Source: Aquiflexum lacus (GTDB lineage Bacteria > Bacteroidota > Bacteroidia > Cytophagales > Cyclobacteriaceae). From it: a stretch of DNA of 64,000 nucleotides. Below the pieces are notes generated by a model. That model worked only from the letters and a program-made list of their open reading frames with translations. It was not told where the DNA came from and searched no databases. This document shows positions 33,937 to 41,758 of the stretch, piece after piece. How positions within the stretch are numbered: position 1 is the stretch's first letter; every line of letters starts with the position of its first letter. The position numbers and the translations under genes were made by a program. The DNA lies in assembly GCF_015476655.1 (NCBI RefSeq), contig NZ_JABFHF010000021.1, positions 1 to 64,000 on the forward strand. Reading direction: 5' to 3'.

Positions 33937-34695
33937 ATGAATATCGACCTAAAAAACCAAAGAATTCTTGTCACCGGTGCATCCACAGGAATCGGCAGGG
34001 CCATATCGGAACAGTTGTCCAAGTCGGGGGCTGAAGTGCTGATTCATTTTAACAAAAATCTAGAAGAGGCAAAAAGTCTGCAATTGAGTTTACCGAACCC
34101 TTCTCATCTGACGCCATGTGATTTATCCAATCTGGAATTGGTTTCAGGATGGATTCCAGAATTGGTGAATACTTATGGAAAAATTGATGCGGTGGTGAAT
34201 AATGCAGGCATTGCAATCAGTGTAGCAGATAATGCACCGACTTCTGATTGGTTGGAAGTCTGGAATAAAACCATGGATGTCAACATCAATGCATTGGCCA
34301 TCATCTCCAAGGAATTTATAGAACATGCCCGCAAAAACAAAAACGGCAGATTGGTCAATATTTCATCCCGGGCAGCATTTAGGGGAGACACACCTGATTA
34401 TTTGGCTTACGCTGCTTCCAAAGCTGCTGTTGTTAGCTACACGCGATCCATTGCCAGATATTATGGAAAAGAAGGAATCAAGGCTTTTATTATCGCCCCC
34501 GGTTTTACAAGGACAGATATGGCACAGGACTTTATGGATCAGTATGGCGAAGAATACGCCTTAAATGACATTGCGCTCAATCAATTGACAGAACCAAAGG
34601 ATATAGCCCCAATGATCACATTACTTTGTTCAGGATTGGCAGACCATGCCACGGGATGTACCATCGACATCAATGCGGGGTCTTATGTGCATTAA
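33937..34695 (+). CDS. SDR family NAD(P)-dependent oxidoreductase
   Basis: A 252-residue classical short-chain dehydrogenase. The cofactor motif VTGASTGIGRAIS is near 11-23, NNAGIAIS near 88, and the catalytic Ser-Tyr-Lys is formed by ISSRAAF and YAASK. Similar to 3-oxoacyl-ACP reductases, but the substrate is not assignable. The 9-base gap after the RES toxin suggests co-transcription. Confidence 0.87.
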   Translation: MNIDLKNQRILVTGASTGIGRAISEQLSKSGAEVLIHFNKNLEEAKSLQLSLPNPSHLTPCDLSNLELVSGWIPELVNTYGKIDAVVNNAGIAISVADNAPTSDWLEVWNKTMDVNINALAIISKEFIEHARKNKNGRLVNISSRAAFRGDTPDYLAYAASKAAVVSYTRSIARYYGKEGIKAFIIAPGFTRTDMAQDFMDQYGEEYALNDIALNQLTEPKDIAPMITLLCSGLADHATGCTIDINAGSYVH

Positions 34696-34734
34696 TAAAT
34701 CTTTATCTGCTTCTTTGCCAGTAACCCTATATTC

Positions 34735-34775
34735 TACTACAGGCAGGACGCCTGCCTGTCCGGTAGGCAGGGAAG
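34735..34775. repeat. CAGGCAGG/CCTGCCTG hairpin
   Basis: A short hairpin of GCAGG and CCTGC words (AGGCAGGACGCCTGCCT, then GGTAGGCAGG) in the gap after the SDR gene. Related GCCTGCCTGCC wording occurs near 61864. Confidence 0.45.
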
Positions 34776-34862
34776 ACCGAAGTACCTCAAATGTCAGTTT
34801 CCAGCCAAGAATTATATTGATTGTCAATTTACTGGCATCATTGCCTACATACATTAATCTTA

Positions 34863-35462
34863 ATGGCAAATAAACAAAATGATACCTTTTCCCCTGAAAT
34901 GAAAAGAATCCTAAAAATCTTTGGGATAGGGTCATTGGTTTTTGTGTTGATCATGTCATTTTTTAATGAGAGAAGGGCCAATAATTCTGGTAAAGAAGAA
35001 AGTCCAATGAGTATCACTGATGCGGACAGGTTGTATTTCAAAAATGTTAGGGCAGCTTACTATGATATTGAGGATCGAAAAGATGCAAAAATGACCATTT
35101 ACCGACATGGAAAAAGGGCTAATACGGAAGATGTTATTTCAGTCGGATTGTCCATTCTTCTGAACAGAGTCAAAGACGAAGCGTATATATTTGTCGAATC
35201 CACTACTGAAGCCTTGCCTATAAAAATCCGATGGTCTAACTTGGAAGAAGAAAGTAGAAACGGGGAATTGGTCTTTGAAGGTGGTGATAAATATTCACAC
35301 TTTGCATTTGTAGAAGAATTGTATCCTTTATTACTTGAAAACACCATACTTGAGTTATGGCATGAAGGTAAATATGTTCCGATATTGGAAGGAGAAGTCG
35401 ATAAAGATGCGCTTAGGATTACCATTATTGACTATTATAAATTGATCAACAACCCAAAATAA
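34863..35462 (+). CDS. Single-pass membrane protein, unknown function
   Basis: About 199 residues. It has one hydrophobic helix near residues 15-32 (ILKIFGIGSLVFVLIMSFF) and a soluble alpha-beta domain after it, containing YRHGKR and several short strands. I do not recognise the family. ATG at 34863 is chosen as the start that keeps the single helix near the N-terminus; the longer frame adds a poor leader. Its stop is 6 bases upstream of the next gene. Confidence 0.6.
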   Translation: MANKQNDTFSPEMKRILKIFGIGSLVFVLIMSFFNERRANNSGKEESPMSITDADRLYFKNVRAAYYDIEDRKDAKMTIYRHGKRANTEDVISVGLSILLNRVKDEAYIFVESTTEALPIKIRWSNLEEESRNGELVFEGGDKYSHFAFVEELYPLLLENTILELWHEGKYVPILEGEVDKDALRITIIDYYKLINNPK

Positions 35463-35468
35463 AACCAA

Positions 35469-35933
35469 ATGGAACTCCCAAGGATAGACAATTTATGGAA
35501 GTTTCTCGGCATCAAAAACAACCTTAAAGTCAACACTTTCTTGGAAAATGGCATAAAATACCATTTTGTAGAAGGAAGCCAAGAACTAATCCACCATTTC
35601 AATCCAAAATTCCTGCAACAATCCACCTTGTGCATTAGGGAAAGAAAATTTCAAAACCATTTGGTTTCCAATAATTTCACAGCTCAAAAACAGAGGTTTG
35701 GAGTGAAAAAAAAGCATTATTCCCCGGCAACTTCTGTGATTTTTTTTCCTACAGCGTTGTTACCGCTTCAATATTCTTTTGACCTTAAAATAGAAAAGGA
35801 CCAAATGGGTCATTTTCAAGTGCTGATTTCTCCCTTCAACCCCAAAAGTGTTTATGACATTTTGAATTCGGTCAATCTTATACACAGGACGCTTTGGGGC
35901 AAAAATTTTTTTGCAGAAGGAATTAGAAATTGA
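35469..35933 (+). CDS. Protein of unknown function (154 residues)
   Basis: A soluble basic protein, MELPRIDNLWKFLGIKNN at the start and a beta-rich centre (VIFFPTALLPLQYSFDLKI). It has no signal peptide or recognised motif. It closely follows the single-pass membrane protein gene and probably shares its transcript. The family is unknown. Confidence 0.55.
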   Translation: MELPRIDNLWKFLGIKNNLKVNTFLENGIKYHFVEGSQELIHHFNPKFLQQSTLCIRERKFQNHLVSNNFTAQKQRFGVKKKHYSPATSVIFFPTALLPLQYSFDLKIEKDQMGHFQVLISPFNPKSVYDILNSVNLIHRTLWGKNFFAEGIRN

Positions 35934-35956
35934 TTTTATTATTTTTCCAAAAAAAT

Positions 35957-35985
35957 GACCCTATGACAAATTTTATCATAGGGTC
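35957..35985. terminator. Bidirectional terminator hairpin
   Basis: Perfect ten-base arms GACCCTATGA and TCATAGGGTC around a nine-base loop, between the convergent hypothetical and TonB-receptor genes. An A-run precedes it on the plus strand, which gives a T-run for minus-strand transcripts, so it mainly suits termination of the minus-strand receptor. Confidence 0.7.
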
Positions 35986-36037
35986 TACTTATGCATCCTT
36001 ATTAGGGGAATACAGAATAGATTTTTAACTGAAAATT

Positions 36038-38434
36038 TTAAAACCTCACTTTTACCCCCGCTAAGAAATTGGTCCCTGCTTGTGGATAATAGAAGTTTTC
36101 AGTCACAAGTTCTCTTCCTGAGGCCCCTTCACCTGGAAGGAAGTAGCTGAAAGTATATCCATTTGGTTCATACATCTGATTGAAGATATTGTTGACCAAA
36201 ACGGTGAATTCAAGATTTTTTACAAACCTTGGTCTCAGGGAATAATTTAACCTGATATCGTTGGTAAAGAAGGCATTCAGCTTTCTGTTGTCATTTTGGG
36301 TGTTATCCATAAACTGATCCCCCACATATTTATTCAGAAGACTGATTTCAAAATTTTTGAAAGGCCTGTAATCGATAATGGCTGCCGCAATCACATTTGG
36401 AGAGAAAGCGATATCAGTATCTGTATGGACGATTACCTCTTGTCTGAATTCAGGCGCTGCATAATCATCAATGTACTCTGTGAATTCTGCAATTTTGTTT
36501 CTGCTTAAGGCCAGGTTACCGCCAAAAGTCCATTTATCTGAAACCCGATAGGCACCGTCCAACTCGATCCCAGCCCTGTAAGAATTAGCCACATTTTCAC
36601 GGATATATGCTCCCACATCATTCAACTGTCCGGTAAGGACCAATTGATCCCTATAATTCATAGAGAAGAAATTGGCATTGTAAGTCAGATTTCCTTTTTG
36701 GGTTCTGATACCTGCTTCTATGTTTTGCAAGGTTTCGTGTCTTGGTGTTTCCAAGATGGGGCTGTCTGTGAAATCCCTTCTAACAGGTTCTCTATTGGCC
36801 ACTGCATAGGACGCATACCATGTTTTTCCTTTTTCTGTTTCATATGAAAAACCAAGCTTGGGATTGAAGAACCTGTATTGATGCTCTCCGCTGACTTCTC
36901 TGAGGTCGTTGTTGATCCCGGCAATGGAATAGTCTATCCCCCTGTACTGCATATCTGCAAATAGGAAGAGCCCTCTTGTCGCTTCAAAGGTTCCTTTGGC
37001 ATAAAGGTTCAAATCGTCCTTGACAGCATTGTTGTCATAATATCGGTCCCTGATTTGGGTTCCACCACTTGTTCCCATCCAGATGATTTCTCCAAAATGG
37101 TCACCATCATACCTGTTGGCGCCACCGCCAAATACAGCATCCCATCTACCATCGTCAGAAATGTAGTTCAATGAGAACACAGCACCAAAAAAGTCATTGT
37201 CCAGCCATCTTCTTCTGATGATATCTGTTCTTGCGATGGTTTCTTCGCCGATAACAATTGGTTGTAAGGCATAATTCGATAGTCGGTCATTTTCTCTGAA
37301 CTGTTCAAAATAGCCCCTTCCATAAGTATAATGTAATGCGCCATTGGCCTTCCAGTTTGGATTTATGTTACCGGTGTAGATAAATTGATAGTGGTCTTGA
37401 GTATAGTTATCAACCTGATTGTCGTAGGTATAGGGGTTGAAAGTCCTGTTGGTTTGAAGTAGTGCTTCGGGAACTCCCTCCCAAGCCTGATAGGTCTGTT
37501 GACTTCCTGAAAAGATATTCAGCTTGAAGTTATGGTTTTCTCCAAAGTACCCTCCGGACAAGAAATAAGATCTCATATCCGAAGAAGCCCGGTCTATAAA
37601 TCCATCTGATGTGATCTGTGATAATCTTGCATCCACTGACCACCTGTTATTGATCAATCCTGTCCCTACTTTGACCATATGTCTATTGGTATTGAATGAT
37701 CCAAAAGAGTTGTCAACCTCAGCAAAAGCTTCTTCTTGATGGGTATCCGTTTGAATATTCAAGCTTGCTCCAAAAGTAGCAGCCCCATTTGTAGAAGTAC
37801 CTACACCACGTTGGATCTGAATGTTGTCTACTGATGAAGCAAAATCAGGTTTGTTGACCCAAAAAACCCCATGTGATTCTGCATCATTGAGTGGTATCCC
37901 GTTAACAGTGACGTTGATACGGGTCTGATCAGATCCCCGGATTCTGAGTCCTGTATAGCCAACACCCGCACCTGCATCAGAGAAACTGACCACAGAAGGT
38001 GTGAAATTGAGCAATACAGGGATATCCTGTCCCAGATTAAGCTTGGCGATATCTGACCTGTCTATCATCTTGAATGTGGTTGGGGTCCTGTCTGTTGCTC
38101 TTGTTGCATAGACGATAAACTCCTCAGTCAAAAGACTGCTAGGATTTAATTCGATCTGAATTCCATCAGTAGATGGCACATTAATTTCGGTAGTGAAACT
38201 TTCAAAACCTAGGTATGTAGCCCTCAGTGTGTAAGATCCTGTAGGAATATTTCTGATCTCGAAATTACCGTTTAGATCGGCTGTCGCTCCGCGACCTGTA
38301 CCGACCAAAACTATATTGGCACCGACCAATTCCTCATCGGTATTTGCGTTTTTGATGCTTCCGCGAATACTGCTTTGGCCATAGGCCATCACTCCAACCA
38401 GCCACAAGGCCAGTAATAAAATTGATTTTTTCAT
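36038..38434 (-). CDS. TonB-dependent receptor, probably thiamine-regulated
   Basis: About 798 residues. A signal peptide (MKKSILLLALWLVGVMAYGQ) is followed by a carboxypeptidase-regulatory-like domain (about 22-100), a plug domain, and a 22-strand barrel that ends in a typical aromatic C-terminus. Such receptors import large or scarce nutrients across the outer membrane using TonB energy. A TPP riboswitch about 180 bases upstream of its ATG, on the same strand, indicates that the cargo is thiamine or a related compound. The ATG at 38434 is chosen for the signal peptide. Confidence 0.9.
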   Translation of the reverse strand: MKKSILLLALWLVGVMAYGQSSIRGSIKNANTDEELVGANIVLVGTGRGATADLNGNFEIRNIPTGSYTLRATYLGFESFTTEINVPSTDGIQIELNPSSLLTEEFIVYATRATDRTPTTFKMIDRSDIAKLNLGQDIPVLLNFTPSVVSFSDAGAGVGYTGLRIRGSDQTRINVTVNGIPLNDAESHGVFWVNKPDFASSVDNIQIQRGVGTSTNGAATFGASLNIQTDTHQEEAFAEVDNSFGSFNTNRHMVKVGTGLINNRWSVDARLSQITSDGFIDRASSDMRSYFLSGGYFGENHNFKLNIFSGSQQTYQAWEGVPEALLQTNRTFNPYTYDNQVDNYTQDHYQFIYTGNINPNWKANGALHYTYGRGYFEQFRENDRLSNYALQPIVIGEETIARTDIIRRRWLDNDFFGAVFSLNYISDDGRWDAVFGGGANRYDGDHFGEIIWMGTSGGTQIRDRYYDNNAVKDDLNLYAKGTFEATRGLFLFADMQYRGIDYSIAGINNDLREVSGEHQYRFFNPKLGFSYETEKGKTWYASYAVANREPVRRDFTDSPILETPRHETLQNIEAGIRTQKGNLTYNANFFSMNYRDQLVLTGQLNDVGAYIRENVANSYRAGIELDGAYRVSDKWTFGGNLALSRNKIAEFTEYIDDYAAPEFRQEVIVHTDTDIAFSPNVIAAAIIDYRPFKNFEISLLNKYVGDQFMDNTQNDNRKLNAFFTNDIRLNYSLRPRFVKNLEFTVLVNNIFNQMYEPNGYTFSYFLPGEGASGRELVTENFYYPQAGTNFLAGVKVRF

Positions 38435-38477
38435 GTTGATTGTAAATCTGCCATTTGCTGGCCTTTGGTTAAACATC

Positions 38478-38499
38478 AGAAAATCAGGGGAGATTTTCT
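38478..38499 (-). promoter_or_regulatory. Hairpin between riboswitch and receptor
   Basis: Eight-base perfect arms AGAAAATC and GATTTTCT around a six-base loop (TCCCCT on the transcript), 44 bases upstream of the receptor ATG. The loop could pair with the AGGGG of the riboswitch 5' side. It may be part of the expression platform. There is no T-run after it, so a plain terminator is less likely. Confidence 0.4.
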
Positions 38500-38613
38500 G
38501 TTTGAAGTTTACCCGTTACCGATAAATATAAAAACCAATGATGATTGCATGCATTGCCCGGAATTAATCCCGGTGGACTTAAGTCCTCATGGTAATTGTA
38601 TTATATTGGCTAC

Positions 38614-38693
38614 TCATTTCCCTTCGCCGGCACTACCCGGATCAGGTATTGTGGGTATGATCTCAGCCCGTTGTTTTAAGGCACCCCTAATGA
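38614..38693 (-). ncRNA. TPP (thiamine pyrophosphate) riboswitch
   Basis: Read on the minus strand, the conserved elements come in order: closing stem TCATT, AGGGGTGCC, CGGGCTGAGA, ATACCC, then ACCTGATCCGGGTA, TGCCGGCGAAGGGA, and the pairing AATGA. These are the hallmark sequences of the THI-box aptamer, which binds thiamine pyrophosphate. It precedes the TonB-dependent receptor gene by about 180 bases and should lower its expression when thiamine is plentiful. Confidence 0.93.
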
Positions 38694-38730
38694 TCTTGAC
38701 GCAAATGTAAATGGAAATGGCAATGAAGCA

Positions 38731-38762
38731 AAAAAAATGGCCAAAGAATTAATTCTTTGGCC
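38731..38762 (-). terminator. Rho-independent terminator of the desaturase gene
   Basis: A perfect 24-base palindrome (arms GGCCAAAGAATT and AATTCTTTGGCC) followed on the minus strand by ATTTTTTTT. It sits 27 bases after the stop of the desaturase gene and before the riboswitch, so the desaturase transcript is kept apart from the receptor. Confidence 0.85.
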
Positions 38763-38788
38763 AAAACTTAGTCAGGATTATTGGTAAA

Positions 38789-39856
38789 TCAAGGTCTTTT
38801 CCCCAACTCCCTTAAGTGGTTGATATGGGATGCAAAAGCCAATCTCATCTTTGGATGTTCCAAATAAGGAATTCCGTATTCCCTACATGTTTCCTTGATG
38901 ATTTTACTAATCTCAGGGTAATGAATATGAGAGATGTTTGGAAAAAGGTGGTGTTCTACCTGAAAATTCAATCCTCCCACAAGCCATGAAAGGACTTTAT
39001 TGTCTGTAGCAAAATTTGCAGTGGTTTTTAATTGATGTATTGCCCAATCATTTTCCAATTTATTTTTTTCATCCGGCAGTGGAAATGAAGTTTCCTCTAA
39101 AGAATGTGCAAGTTGGAATACTACGCTGAGGAAAATTCCGGTTGATACTCCAAAAACCAAGAAGCCTACCAACCATGGCAAAAAGCCCACCATATAAATC
39201 GGTAAAGCAACAAAAAGAAGCAGGTTTGTCACTTTGAATCCCCAAAATGAAGTGTGTTCTTTCCAACCCATTTTTTGAATAGGCACAGAACCTACTCTTT
39301 TTTGTACATATTTCTTATAATCTGTTACAAATACCCAATACAGATATAATAATCCATAAACAAAAAGAAAATAATGATGCTGGTATTTATGAATTTTAAA
39401 GTGCTTTTGTGTTTGGTTCAATCTTAAGAAAGGCCTGGCATTCATGTCATCATCATGGTCTGCTACATTAGTGAAGGAATGATGGGCCACATTGTGCTTG
39501 GTCTTCCACATAAATACATTTGCTCCAAGAAAATTGATAGAAGAACCTGCAAGTTCATTGACCCAACTTTTCCTGCTAAAACTTCCATGCGCACCATCAT
39601 GCATCACATTAAATCCTATCGCTGATGCGAGACCCCCGAGAAGGATTGCCTCTAGAACTCCAATGGCCCAAAATGGTGTAAAGAAAACCAAATGGACATA
39701 TACCGCAATAAAAGCAATCACAAATAGGATTGCTTTGAAATACAGGGAAGAATTTCCTGTTTGTTTTACATTTTTTTCAGTAAAATAATTTTTGATTCTT
39801 TCCTTCAACTCTGAATGGAAAGTAGTGGCATTGTTAAATCTTGGGGCACGCATCAT
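38789..39856 (-). CDS. Membrane fatty acid desaturase
   Basis: A 355-residue di-iron desaturase of the acyl-lipid/front-end type. The three histidine boxes are HDGAH, HNVAHH and QVEHHLFP. The Gln-x-x-His-His third box is typical of front-end (delta-6-like) desaturases. It introduces a double bond in acyl chains of membrane lipids. Four membrane segments are visible. The gene stands alone and ends in its own terminator. Confidence 0.88.
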   Translation of the reverse strand: MMRAPRFNNATTFHSELKERIKNYFTEKNVKQTGNSSLYFKAILFVIAFIAVYVHLVFFTPFWAIGVLEAILLGGLASAIGFNVMHDGAHGSFSRKSWVNELAGSSINFLGANVFMWKTKHNVAHHSFTNVADHDDDMNARPFLRLNQTQKHFKIHKYQHHYFLFVYGLLYLYWVFVTDYKKYVQKRVGSVPIQKMGWKEHTSFWGFKVTNLLLFVALPIYMVGFLPWLVGFLVFGVSTGIFLSVVFQLAHSLEETSFPLPDEKNKLENDWAIHQLKTTANFATDNKVLSWLVGGLNFQVEHHLFPNISHIHYPEISKIIKETCREYGIPYLEHPKMRLAFASHINHLRELGKRP

Positions 39857-40004
39857 TTTGATATTGAGATTACTATGATTTTATTTAGATTGTATGACAT
39901 ATCGGGTGATTAGCATACAGTCTAGCTACAAAGGTAGCTTAAATTAAATATCTATGATTGTAATATGTGAAGTATGGTATAATTAAAGTAAGAATTAACA
40001 TATT

Positions 40005-40523
40005 TTAAAATGCTATACCCAATTGAAGCGCTAATTTTAAGGAAGTAGGATTGTCATTACCAAACCTGATTGGCACAGGAATGGTCATGAACCAAGAAGT
40101 AAACTCGCCGACCCTTAAAGTCTTGCTGATTACAGGCGTCAATCCGTATCTCCCTGAAGTTTCAAATGACAACAATTGGTTGAAATTCCACCCTTTAGGG
40201 AAGTGAAACTGAATTCCAGGGTTGAAAACAAGATTGTCCATCCTGCTGCTACCTTCCTTGAAAACTATGATGGGCACTAACTCAAATATAAACCCATAGC
40301 GGTTGCTATTTGTTCGATAAATCAATCCGGTAGGAAAACCCATGGCATAGCCGTTACTGAAGTTGTTGATAGTTTCGCCTCCACTGAATTTTACAAGGGG
40401 ATTGAGGTAACTGAAATACCCGATGATTTTGGCCGGGTCATCTTCATTGGGCTTGTCCTGTGCTTTGGATATTGAAACTAAAAAGAAAAGGAACAAGAAG
40501 GAAAATACACAAAATTTTTTCAT
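40005..40523 (-). CDS. Outer-membrane protein, unknown function
   Basis: A 172-residue protein with an N-terminal signal peptide (MKKFCVFSFLFLFFLVSISKAQ) and many beta-strand-like segments ending in an aromatic residue (GIAF), as in small outer-membrane barrels. No family is recognised. It may be the last gene of the run that starts with the M16 peptidase, but the 86-base gap upstream argues for its own control. Confidence 0.55.
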   Translation of the reverse strand: MKKFCVFSFLFLFFLVSISKAQDKPNEDDPAKIIGYFSYLNPLVKFSGGETINNFSNGYAMGFPTGLIYRTNSNRYGFIFELVPIIVFKEGSSRMDNLVFNPGIQFHFPKGWNFNQLLSFETSGRYGLTPVISKTLRVGEFTSWFMTIPVPIRFGNDNPTSLKLALQLGIAF

Positions 40524-40609
40524 GCTGTGTTGGGTTTATTATCGTTGGAAAATTCCTAAAAAATTATGTAAAGAAAGCCTGAATTCAAAATTGGTAAATG
40601 AAATAAATG

Positions 40610-41140
40610 TTAATTGAAGAGGGGGATTTTTTCTTCTATAAATTGAACTGAATCATTCAATCTTTCCCCGATTGATCCCGAGATAACTTTAAACGGTAAT
40701 CCTGAATCCATCACAATGCTTCTATAGATTTCAAAAAAGTGGTTTCGCTGCTCGGGTTCCGGATGTTCTCTTAGAGGATCATTTTCCCATGGAATATCAA
40801 TGTCTGTCAATAAATACAAGTCATATTTTCTTTCTGTTATTTGTTGCGCTATCCAAGGATGTACTTTCCCGAATTTGTGTTCGCTCCATACCTTGATGAC
40901 ATGTAGGTCAGTATCGCAAATTAGAAGGTCTTCAGATATCACTATTGCCTCTTCCTCTTCATTAATTTGACCTTTGGCAATTTCAAGCAAGTCGTCATAT
41001 TCGTAAGGTCTGTCCAATCTTTCAATATATTCCCTGGCATATTCTGGAACCCAAGGGCAATTGAAATATTCTGCAAGACTTTTTGACAAAGTGCTCTTTC
41101 CGGTTGATTCAGGACCTAAGACTACGATTTTATGCGGCAT
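40610..41140 (-). CDS. NadR-like P-loop kinase
   Basis: A 176-residue P-loop NTPase with Walker A GPESTGKSTL, the YAREYI and DTDLHVIKVW segments, and LLTDIDIPWENDPLRE, which matches the nicotinamide riboside kinase domain of NadR. In Bacteroidota such kinases often sit next to PnuC-family transporters. Whether it phosphorylates nicotinamide riboside or thiamine cannot be read from the sequence. It overlaps the end of the PnuC-family gene by 11 bases. Confidence 0.8.
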   Translation of the reverse strand: MPHKIVVLGPESTGKSTLSKSLAEYFNCPWVPEYAREYIERLDRPYEYDDLLEIAKGQINEEEEAIVISEDLLICDTDLHVIKVWSEHKFGKVHPWIAQQITERKYDLYLLTDIDIPWENDPLREHPEPEQRNHFFEIYRSIVMDSGLPFKVISGSIGERLNDSVQFIEEKIPLFN

Positions 41141-41756
41141 ATTGCTCCTCTTTTACTTTTGCGGATTTTATCCATTCTATCAATCCAATGGTTGCCAGCA
41201 CTGTAAAAAACAAGAATTGAAATGAGGTAAGCATCAAGCCTTTGTAAAAATATAATGGCACAGAAACAATGTCAGTGATAATCCAGGCTATCCAGTTTTC
41301 TACTTTCTTTTTAGCCATCAGCCACATCCCCACAAAAGCCGAAGCAGTGGTGAAAGAATCCCAATAGGGTACGTCGCTATCCGTGAAATTTGCCAACACA
41401 AGGTAAAGGGTGCCATAAGAAGCTAAAAAAAGCAACAGTGCCTGAATAATGCCTTTATTGTTCAACCAGGTAACGGGTAGGTCGGGGCTACCATTGGTAG
41501 GGCGGCTCCATAAGTACCAACCATAAATGGACATCGCAAAATAATAGGCGTTGATACCCATGTCTGCGTAGAGCTTGTATTTCAGGCAGATATAAACATA
41601 AATGATGGTGCTGATCATTCCGGTAGGGAAAACCAAGATGTTTTTCTTGATTGAATAAAATACGCTTGCAATGCCAAAAAAAACTGCCACAGCCTCTAGC
41701 CAACTCATTGCTGCCACTCCTTCTTTAATGCCTTCCCATATCCATTGTAAGTCCAT
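41130..41756 (-). CDS. PnuC-family vitamin transporter
   Basis: A 208-residue membrane protein of seven helices. Characteristic segments are FPTGMISTIIYVYICLKYKLYADMG, YGWYLWSRP, and WDSFTTASAFVGMWLMAKKKVENWI followed by VPLYFYKG. PnuC proteins move nicotinamide riboside; the homologous PnuT imports thiamine. The nearby TPP riboswitch and TonB receptor make PnuT a serious option, but the substrate-deciding residues were not compared. It starts 2 bases after the M16 peptidase stop and overlaps the kinase. Confidence 0.87.
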   Translation of the reverse strand: MDLQWIWEGIKEGVAAMSWLEAVAVFFGIASVFYSIKKNILVFPTGMISTIIYVYICLKYKLYADMGINAYYFAMSIYGWYLWSRPTNGSPDLPVTWLNNKGIIQALLLFLASYGTLYLVLANFTDSDVPYWDSFTTASAFVGMWLMAKKKVENWIAWIITDIVSVPLYFYKGLMLTSFQFLFFTVLATIGLIEWIKSAKVKEEQYAA

Positions 41757-41758
41757 AA

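Noticed and set aside
19471-34700. Active prophage or integrative element
   Set aside because: No integrase, att repeats, capsid or portal genes are visible; only a BRO-N relic and toxin-antitoxin genes remain.
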